The position numbers and the translations under genes were made by a program. 16,502 nucleotides of DNA from Candidatus Krumholzibacteriia bacterium. GTDB lineage: Bacteria > Krumholzibacteriota > Krumholzibacteriia > G020349025. This document shows, one piece after another, positions 5,421-11,674 of the stretch. Location: positions 1 through 16,502 of the forward strand of contig DASRJW010000062.1 in NCBI GenBank assembly GCA_035649275.1, read 5' to 3'. Every line of letters starts with the position of its first letter. Within the stretch, counting starts at the first letter, position 1. Under the pieces are notes generated by a model. That model searched no databases. It was given only the letters and a program-made list of their open reading frames with translations, and was not told the DNA's origin.

Positions 5421-7994
5421 ATGAAATCCCTCCGCATGCTGCTCGCGGCCCTGCTCCTCGGGGTCGGGTCCGCCGCGAGCGGCGGGACGGAGACCAGCGA
5501 GCTCCTCGTCCCCGGCGTCTCCTACGATCCCAGCATCCCCACACCGGCATCCGTCCTGGGTTTCCAGGTCGGCGAGTGGCATGCCCTGCCCGGTCAGATC
5601 GCAGCCTACGCCCGCGCCTTGGCGGCAGCGAGCCCGCGCGTGCACTGGGAGGAAACGGGACGCACCTACGAGCAAAAGCCGCTGCTCTTGCTGACGATCA
5701 CCTCGCCGGAAAACCACGCCCGCCTGGAGGAATTGCGCCTCGCGCACCGATCGCTCACCCAACCGGGGGCGAAGGTCGATGTGGAAGCGCTGCCCGTCGT
5801 CGTCTTTCTCGGCTACAGCATCCACGGCAACGAGGCGAGCGGCTCCAACGCCTCCCTCCTGGTCGCCTACCATCTGGCGGCAGCACAGGGGCCCGAGATC
5901 GATGCGCTGCTCGCCCACACCGTCGTCCTCCTCGATCCCGCCCTCAATCCGGACGGCCTGCAACGCTTCGCCACTTGGGCCAACATGCATCGCGGGGCGA
6001 CGCCTGTCGGCGAGCGTCTGAACCGCGAGCACCAGGAAGGTTGGCCGAGTGGGCGCACGAACCACTACTGGTTCGATCTCAACCGCGACTGGCTTCCGGT
6101 CCAGCATCCGGAGACGCAGGCGCGCTTGCAAGTGTTCCATCGCTGGAAGCCCAACGTGCTCGCCGATTTCCACGAAATGGACTCGGATGCCACCTTCTTC
6201 TTCCAGCCCGGCGTGCCGAGCCGCCGGCATCCGTACACGCCGGAACGGAACGTCGAGCTCACCCGGGCGCTCGCCGCATTCCACGCTCGGGCGCTGGACG
6301 CCGAAGGACGGCTCTACTTCACGGAGGAGCGCTTCGACGACTTCTACTACGGCAAGGGTTCCACCTACCCGGATGTGAACGGTGCCGTCGGCATCCTCTT
6401 CGAGCAGGCCAGCGCCCGGGGGAACTTGCAGGACACGGCGCACGGACCGCTCTCCTTCTCGTTCGCCATCCGCAACCAGTTCCTCGGCTCACTCTCCACC
6501 TTGCAAGGGGCCCTGGCGCATCGGCTCGATCTCCTGCGGTACCAGAAGGAGTTCTACGACGGCAGTGCCGGGCTCGCCAAAAGCGATCGCGTCAAGGGCT
6601 ACGTCTTCGGTGACTCCGCCGACCGCGGCAGCGCCGCCGAAATGTTGCGACTCCTCCGGGCGCACGAGATCGAGGTGCGCGCCTTGGCCCGGCCCCTCGA
6701 TCAAGACGGTCATCGCTATCAGCCCGGAAGCGCCTGGGTCGTGTCTCTGGCGCAACCGCAGTACCGCCTGACCAGGGCGCTCTTCGAGCGACGCACCAGC
6801 TTCACCGACAGCTTGTTCTACGACGTCTCCGCCTGGACGCTGCCGCTCGCCATGGGTGTTCCGTGCAGCGAGATGGATCGACTTCCCGGAGATCTCCTGG
6901 GCCCAACTCTCGAGAGCGTGACCACGCCGGTGGGGCGCGCACCGAGTTCGCTCCCGTACGCTTTCGCCTTCGCGTGGAGCGAGTACTACGCACCGCGTGC
7001 TCTCTACAGGTTGCAGAGCGCGGGCCTCCGCGCCCAGGTCGCCACGCGTCCCTTCAACGCCGCCGCTTCCGATGGTTCCATCGCCTTCGACCGTGGCACC
7101 ATCGTCGTTCCCGTCGGCGGTCAGGACGTGGCGCCGGAAAGGATCTTGGCGCTGGCGCAGCAGGCCGCTGCCGAGGACGGCGTCGACGTACAGGCGCTCA
7201 GCACGGGCTTCACCGCCGGCGGCGCGCAACTCGGCAGCCCGAGTTTCCGGGTGTTGCAGCGCCCGAAGCCGATCCTCGTCGTGGGCACGGGGGTCGGGGC
7301 AAACGAAGCCGGGGAGATCTGGCACTTGCTGGACCAGCGCTTTCACGTGCCGTTGCCGCTGGTGGAGGCAGCGAATCTCGACGCCGCAGCGCTCAAGCGC
7401 TGCACCCACGTCGTCTGCGTCGATGGCGAGTACGGCGCTTTCGACGAGACGCGGACCGAAGATTTGAAACGTTGGGTGCAGTCGGGAGGCGTGCTCGTGG
7501 CGATGGGGCGCGCCGCCGCGTGGGCAGCGAAGAAGCAGTTCGTGAAGGTGGAGTTCAAGCCCGACGCCGCAGATTCCACGGGCGTCGGGCGGCAGCGCCT
7601 GCCCTACGCGGAGCAGCCCAGCCGTTCCGGGGCGCGAGAGATCAGCGGCGCCATCTTCGCCGTCGCTCTCGACCGCACGCACCCGCTGGGCTACGGCTAC
7701 CGGGACGACCGCCTCGCTGTCTTCCGCGACCACCGGCTGTTCATGCAGACGAGCGCCGACCCCTACACCACGGTCGCCCAGTACACGCCGCAGCCCCTGC
7801 TCTCGGGCTACATCTCGAAGGCGAACGCGGCGCGCCTCGACGGCACGGCGGCCGTGGTGGCTCGCAGGCTCGGCCGGGGCGCCGTCATCCTGATCCTCGA
7901 CGACCCTGCCTTCCGCGCCTACTGGCTGGTTACAAACAAGTTGTTCCTCAACGCCCTCTTCTTCGGTTCCCTCCTCGAGCCCATGGACGACTAG
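5421..7994 (+). CDS. Secreted M14-family zinc carboxypeptidase
   Basis: An 857-residue exported metallopeptidase that would remove C-terminal residues from peptides outside the cytoplasm. I chose the ATG at 5421 over the in-frame ATG at 5394 because it gives a clean signal peptide: MKSLR, a hydrophobic core to about residue 19, then a small-residue cleavage region near 20. The catalytic domain is at about 45-360. The zinc site is HGNE (H135, E138) with H251 in ADFHEMDSD. N221-R222 in DLNRDW matches the carboxylate-binding Asn-Arg pair, NPDG is at 176-179, and the catalytic glutamate is E328 in LFEQA. A long C-terminal part contains at about 615-705 a Rossmann/glutamine-amidotransferase-like fold (PILVVGTGVGANEAG, then GGVLVAMG) without an obvious catalytic cysteine. 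The size is normal for the large multidomain M14 proteins. It lies 102 bases after the CotH gene. Confidence 0.9.
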   Translation: MKSLRMLLAALLLGVGSAASGGTETSELLVPGVSYDPSIPTPASVLGFQVGEWHALPGQIAAYARALAAASPRVHWEETGRTYEQKPLLLLTITSPENHARLEELRLAHRSLTQPGAKVDVEALPVVVFLGYSIHGNEASGSNASLLVAYHLAAAQGPEIDALLAHTVVLLDPALNPDGLQRFATWANMHRGATPVGERLNREHQEGWPSGRTNHYWFDLNRDWLPVQHPETQARLQVFHRWKPNVLADFHEMDSDATFFFQPGVPSRRHPYTPERNVELTRALAAFHARALDAEGRLYFTEERFDDFYYGKGSTYPDVNGAVGILFEQASARGNLQDTAHGPLSFSFAIRNQFLGSLSTLQGALAHRLDLLRYQKEFYDGSAGLAKSDRVKGYVFGDSADRGSAAEMLRLLRAHEIEVRALARPLDQDGHRYQPGSAWVVSLAQPQYRLTRALFERRTSFTDSLFYDVSAWTLPLAMGVPCSEMDRLPGDLLGPTLESVTTPVGRAPSSLPYAFAFAWSEYYAPRALYRLQSAGLRAQVATRPFNAAASDGSIAFDRGTIVVPVGGQDVAPERILALAQQAAAEDGVDVQALSTGFTAGGAQLGSPSFRVLQRPKPILVVGTGVGANEAGEIWHLLDQRFHVPLPLVEAANLDAAALKRCTHVVCVDGEYGAFDETRTEDLKRWVQSGGVLVAMGRAAAWAAKKQFVKVEFKPDAADSTGVGRQRLPYAEQPSRSGAREISGAIFAVALDRTHPLGYGYRDDRLAVFRDHRLFMQTSADPYTTVAQYTPQPLLSGYISKANAARLDGTAAVVARRLGRGAVILILDDPAFRAYWLVTNKLFLNALFFGSLLEPMDD

Positions 7995-8178
7995 GGGATT
8001 CCCGGACCCAGGCGGAGAGACCGGGAAATCTGCGGTGGGAGCGGTGTTCCGCCGTGGTCTCTTGTGCCGCGTCTTTCCCTCTGGTAAGATACGGATCGAC
8101 CCCAGTCTTGATCCTCCGGGGTGCGGCGTGCCGCGCCCGAGTCTTCATTCTTCTTTTGGACGGCAGCGGAGGTAACAC
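7995..8178 (+). other. Intergenic region and leader before the CHRD gene
   Basis: The start of this gap contains TTCCCGG pairing with CCGGGAA around 8000-8030. A wider pairing, AGAGACC with GGTCTCT, flanks GCGG/CCGC elements up to about 8062. No uridine run follows, so I do not call a terminator for the M14 gene. The rest is the CHRD promoter and a leader of about 80 bases. Confidence 0.4.
8062..8090 (+). promoter_or_regulatory. Promoter of the CHRD-domain gene
   Basis: TTGTGC (8062-8067) is followed after exactly 17 bases by TAAGAT (8085-8090), which is preceded by TG to make an extended -10, TGGTAAGAT. The start would be near 8097, giving a leader of about 80 bases before the ATG at 8179. 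Confidence 0.55.
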
Positions 8179-8637
8179 ATGCACAAAGCCATCGCTCTCT
8201 CGGCCGCGGCACTGCTACTCATCGCAGGGGTCGCCGGCGCCCAGACGTACAGCGCCATCATCACCGGACCCCAGGACGGCACGGCTTCGCCCGCCACGGG
8301 GACTGGGAGTTTCACCCTGGATGCCGGGAAGATGCTGTCGTTCAACATCTCCTACAGCGGTCTGCTGGGAACGGAATCTGCCGCCCACATCCACTGCTGC
8401 GCACCCCCAGGTACGGCTGCCGGCGTCTTGTTCGGGCTGCCCGCGACCAACCCCAAGGTGGGTAGCGTGGGTCCGCTCACGCCGACGCAGGAGGCCAACC
8501 TCAACGCCGGCCTGATGTACGTGAACATCCACACGCTGCCGAACTTCGCGGGCGGCGAGATCCGTGGCCAGATCTTCAACACCGTGTCGGTGGACCAGAG
8601 CACTTGGGGAGCCGTGAAGGCGCTCTATAAGCCGTGA
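8179..8637 (+). CDS. Small secreted CHRD-domain protein
   Basis: A 152-residue exported protein. The signal peptide is MHKAIALSAAALLLIAGVAG ending in AQ (about residue 22). The mature part is a single CHRD domain. Its landmarks are the beta strands from 23 on, AHIHCCAPPG (69-78), and the C-terminal signature LNAGLMYVNIHTLPN followed by GGEIRGQI (125-132). CHRD domains occur in chordin and in many bacterial envelope or exosortase-dependent proteins; the bacterial function is unknown. The adjacent cysteines C73 and C74 after HIH are seen in other bacterial CHRD proteins. GGAGG at 8168-8172 lies 6 bases before the ATG. The gene has its own promoter and is followed by a strong terminator, so it is probably a single-gene unit. 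Its last codons lie in a 20-base tandem duplication. Confidence 0.88.
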   Translation: MHKAIALSAAALLLIAGVAGAQTYSAIITGPQDGTASPATGTGSFTLDAGKMLSFNISYSGLLGTESAAHIHCCAPPGTAAGVLFGLPATNPKVGSVGPLTPTQEANLNAGLMYVNIHTLPNFAGGEIRGQIFNTVSVDQSTWGAVKALYKP

Positions 8638-8650
8638 AGGCACTCCATCA
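8611..8650 (+). repeat. 20-bp tandem duplication across the CHRD stop codon
   Basis: GCCGTGAAGGCGCTCTATAA (8611-8630) is followed at once by GCCGTGAAGGCACTCCATCA (8631-8650), 17 of 20 identical. Because 20 is not a multiple of three, the second copy is read in another frame and supplies the TGA at 8635-8637. Without it the frame would continue to a TGA at the equivalent of 8652-8654. Confidence 0.8.
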
Positions 8651-8679
8651 GTGAATCCGCGCGGTCCGCGTTTCCAAGT

Positions 8680-8712
8680 CGAGGCCGGGGATCTCCCCGG
8701 CCTCGTTTCTTT
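8680..8712 (+). terminator. Rho-independent terminator after the CHRD gene
   Basis: CGAGGCCGGGGA (8680-8691) pairs perfectly with TCCCCGGCCTCG (8694-8705), giving 11-12 GC-rich base pairs around a tiny loop. A T-rich tail, TTTCTTT (8706-8712), follows on the plus strand. It closes the CHRD transcript 43 bases after its stop. The converging U32 gene ends 31 bases beyond, and the hairpin may also stop that transcript, though the tail is poor on the minus strand. Confidence 0.88.
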
Positions 8713-8735
8713 CGCCTGCCAGCGCTTCGTACAGA

Positions 8736-11405
8736 TCAGCCGAGGAGCTGCATCGCCCGCGCGCTCACGCCCTGCTGGGCGACGGCGCCGAGCTCGCGCA
8801 GCACCGCCTCGGGCGTGGCGCGGCCGGCAAGGAGCGCCACGTAGGCCGCGAGCACGGTCGCAGCTTCGTCCTGCGTCTCGCGCACGAACTCGACCCGGAA
8901 GCGCCGGACTCCGGCACGGAGCAGACGCGGCACCAACCGCGCCGCGCTCTGCGCTTCGGAATCGAACACCGTGTTGCGGCAACCTGCATCCACGATCACC
9001 GGGTGCACGCGCTGCAAGTGATCCCGGAGGCCGACCTCGTGCGCTTCGCACGGACGGCCACAGGTGCGGTGGTCGCGGCCGTTGGCGAGAAGATGGGCAT
9101 AGACGCAGTGCTCGGTGTGGAACGTCGGCATGCGATGGTGCACCACGACGGTGAAGCGTTCCGCCGGCACTTGCGCCAGCAGGGCGAGGAGCTGCGCCTC
9201 GTCGAGGTCGTGCGCCGCCGTCTGCGTGTCCAAGCCCCAGCCGAAGAGATGTCTCGCCGTGTGCGAGTTGGTGACGTTGAGCGAGAAGTCGCCGTGGATC
9301 CTGAGGCGCGAGAACCGCTCGGGCTGCTCGGCCCGCAGGCGCGCGAAGGCCACCATCCCGCCCCAGTGGCGGACGAGCACGCCGTCCGGCTCGAGACGCG
9401 CCAGCCGGCTGTCGTAGGCCTCCTCGCCCGGCTTCTGCACCCGGAGCGTGGCGAGGGTGACGCCGAGCCCGGCGCGGCGCGCCCGCTCGACCGCGGCTCC
9501 CAGTCCGACGAACTCCATCCAGTCCAGCTCCACCTCGGGAACGCCGGTCTCGATGGCGGCTTCGAGCTGCTCTGGGCGCCGGCAGAGCGGCAGAACCACC
9601 GCGTCTTTCTCGGGGGCCGCGAGCGCCGGCAGCGCGAAATGCGACCGACCGAGGCGCGGCTCCGCCACCGTCGCCGCGGGAGACCTCGGCTCGCGAGGTG
9701 CCGCCGCCTCCGCCTCCAAGAGTTTCGTTACCAAGGCGCGCCGCGCCGATTTGAGGGCCGACACCGGGACGTGCAATCCCGGGGCGAGTTGCTGCACGTC
9801 CAGGCCGGCAAGCGTGAAGGGTGTCTCCCCCAGGGCACCAAGCTTCGCCCGCAGCAGCTCTGCCGCGAGCCCCGCTCCCGCTGCAGGCTCGGCCGCTTCG
9901 CGCGTCTCGACCTCCGCTCGTCGCGTGGCGGTACGGGCGCGAATCCGGAGCGGCGCACCCGCTCGCCCTTCGACTTCGAACCAGAGAGGGAGGCGCGCGC
10001 GCGACGTCTCGTGCTGCAGCAGCCGCTCGGACTCGCGAACGAGGTCGGGATCGCTCGTCACCCAGACGCGTTGTCCCGGCAAGACTCGGCGCAGATCGGG
10101 TCCGGGCTTGCCGAAGCCGAGAACGAGGCGCTGCCGCTGGATCTCCACACGGAACACTGGACCGCCGGGTTCGTGCGGATCTTCCGGCTGTCCGGCGTCG
10201 AAGACGACGCCCATGCCTGGCTTCACTTCGACCGCCGGCACCGCGGCACCGCTCGCTGCTTCGGCGCTGCCACCGCCTGCGGTGAGCGGAGCGCTCACCG
10301 TTCCCTGCGGTCCGGCGTCCCGATCCCCGAGCGCCAGCGCCCCCGTCCACGGGCGGCCATCGCTCGAGGTATCGACCGTGACCTCCTGCGTCTCCACGCT
10401 CACGACACGACCGAGGTAGGCGCCGCGATGCTTGGGGAAGCGGCCTTCGACCAGCGTCTGATGATCGTTGCCGGCGAGGAAGCCGTCGCCGAAGCCGCGG
10501 GTGAAAGCCAGGGAGGTGGCGAGCAAGTCCTTCTGGAGTTGCTCCAATGCTGGGCTGGATTCCAGCTTGCCATCCACGACCGCGTCCAACCAATGGCGGT
10601 AGGCGCGCACTGCGGTGGCCACGTACTGCGGGCCTTTCTGCCGGCCTTCGATCTTGAGGCCATGCACGCCGAGCGCCACGAGTTCGGGCACGGCGCGCAC
10701 ACCCGCCAGATCCTTCGGCGACAGCAAGTAGCGCACGTCGCCGAGGTCGCGGACGCTCCCGTCCAGGACGAGGTCGTAAGGCATGCGGCACGATTGCGCG
10801 CATTGGCCGCGGTTGGCCGACCTCCCACCCCAGGCCTCGCTCGTCAGGCACTGGCCGCTCCAGGCGACGCAAAGGGCGCCGTGGATGAACACCTCGGTTT
10901 CCAGCGTCGTGCCGGCGACGAACACGCCGATCTCGCGGACCGAGAGCTCCCGCGGCAAGACCACGCGCGTGGCCCCCAGATCTGCGGCGAACACGGCTGC
11001 TTCGGGGCTCGAGATCGTCATCTGCGTGCTGGCATGGATTTCGACCTCGGGCGCCAACCGGCGCGCGAGCAGAGCCACCGCAGGATCTTGCACCAGGAGT
11101 GCGTCGACGCCGGCGGCAGCAGCGCGGCGGATCACGTCCTCGACGTGCGACAGCTCGGGCTCGAAGACGAGCGTGTTCAGCGCCAGGTAGGCCCGGGCCC
11201 CTGCCTGGTGGATCTGCGCCACCGTATCCGGCAAGCCGTCGAGAGAGAAGTTCCCCGCCCGCGCCCGGGCGTTGAAGCCTTCCTGCAAGCCGAAATAGAC
11301 GGCGTCGGCGCCGCACTGCAGCGCCACGCGCAATGCTTCGGCGTCGCCCGCCGGTGCCAGCAACTCCGGCCGCGCGCGGGACTTTTCACCGGGTTTCTTC
11401 GTCAC
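8736..11405 (-). CDS. Two-domain U32 family protein (RlhA/YrrO-like)
   Basis: An 889-residue cytosolic protein. The N-terminal U32 domain opens with PELLAPAGDAEALRVALQCG (13-32). It carries the family signature EVFIHGALCVAWSGQCLTSE (171-190) followed by NRGQCAQSC (198-206) and KIEGRQKGPQYVA (251-263). C179, C186, C202 and C206 are candidate iron-sulfur cluster ligands. Residues about 325-560 fit the DUF3656-type insert. A second half-domain at about 600-845 has FHTEHC (762-767), CGRPC (782-786), LRDH and DAGCRNTVF (806-814), a second set of four cysteines. U32 proteins were named as peptidases, but studied members act in prephenate-dependent tRNA or 23S rRNA hydroxylation or in ubiquinone synthesis. 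This length and layout suggest the RlhA-like group. The start is a GTG at 11405-11403 with no Shine-Dalgarno sequence. Confidence 0.85.
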   Translation of the reverse strand: MTKKPGEKSRARPELLAPAGDAEALRVALQCGADAVYFGLQEGFNARARAGNFSLDGLPDTVAQIHQAGARAYLALNTLVFEPELSHVEDVIRRAAAAGVDALLVQDPAVALLARRLAPEVEIHASTQMTISSPEAAVFAADLGATRVVLPRELSVREIGVFVAGTTLETEVFIHGALCVAWSGQCLTSEAWGGRSANRGQCAQSCRMPYDLVLDGSVRDLGDVRYLLSPKDLAGVRAVPELVALGVHGLKIEGRQKGPQYVATAVRAYRHWLDAVVDGKLESSPALEQLQKDLLATSLAFTRGFGDGFLAGNDHQTLVEGRFPKHRGAYLGRVVSVETQEVTVDTSSDGRPWTGALALGDRDAGPQGTVSAPLTAGGGSAEAASGAAVPAVEVKPGMGVVFDAGQPEDPHEPGGPVFRVEIQRQRLVLGFGKPGPDLRRVLPGQRVWVTSDPDLVRESERLLQHETSRARLPLWFEVEGRAGAPLRIRARTATRRAEVETREAAEPAAGAGLAAELLRAKLGALGETPFTLAGLDVQQLAPGLHVPVSALKSARRALVTKLLEAEAAAPREPRSPAATVAEPRLGRSHFALPALAAPEKDAVVLPLCRRPEQLEAAIETGVPEVELDWMEFVGLGAAVERARRAGLGVTLATLRVQKPGEEAYDSRLARLEPDGVLVRHWGGMVAFARLRAEQPERFSRLRIHGDFSLNVTNSHTARHLFGWGLDTQTAAHDLDEAQLLALLAQVPAERFTVVVHHRMPTFHTEHCVYAHLLANGRDHRTCGRPCEAHEVGLRDHLQRVHPVIVDAGCRNTVFDSEAQSAARLVPRLLRAGVRRFRVEFVRETQDEAATVLAAYVALLAGRATPEAVLRELGAVAQQGVSARAMQLLG

Positions 11406-11411
11406 CCGAGG

Positions 11412-11441
11412 ATGATAACGAAGGTCGATGGCACTTCACAA
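11412..11441 (-). promoter_or_regulatory. Promoter giving a leaderless U32 transcript
   Basis: On the minus strand TTGTGA (11441-11436), an 18-base spacer and TATCAT (11417-11412, 5 of 6 to consensus) form a promoter. The -10 ends 6 bases before the GTG start at 11405, so the predicted first transcribed base is the start codon itself. No ribosome binding site is present, which fits leaderless translation. Confidence 0.5.
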
Positions 11442-11486
11442 TCGGGGGCAAAACCAGCGCCGCCCTGCTGCCCATGTGCACGACCC

Positions 11487-11515
11487 TTGCCGAGGTGTCA
11501 CGGACGGAGTAAGCT
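11487..11515 (+). promoter_or_regulatory. Possible promoter of the PLC/P1-nuclease-like gene
   Basis: TTGCCG (11487-11492, 4 of 6) and TAAGCT (11510-11515, 3 of 6) are separated by 17 bases. A perfect inverted repeat, CGAGGTGT (11491-11498) and ACACCTCG (11529-11536), brackets the -10 and the likely start point and could be an operator. The leader would be about 150 bases. Confidence 0.35.
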
Positions 11516-11674
11516 GGTGGAAAGTCGCACACCTCGAACGCGCAGCCTTGGTCCCTTCGATCGGAATGGACTGCACTTATCGACGTTTGGAGCCTTGCAC
11601 GGGCGCGGGTGGAACGACGGACGCGACACCTGCGCAACCATGCATGGTTCAGGCGCCAGGCCAGGAGGATGACC

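Noticed and set aside
7999-8065. Intrinsic terminator after the M14 gene
   Set aside because: Short pairings exist but no uridine tract follows; the structure is ambiguous.
9003-11672. An 889-codon plus-strand frame opposite the U32 gene
   Set aside because: The minus strand carries the full U32 signature and ordered cysteines; the plus frame shows no recognisable motif.
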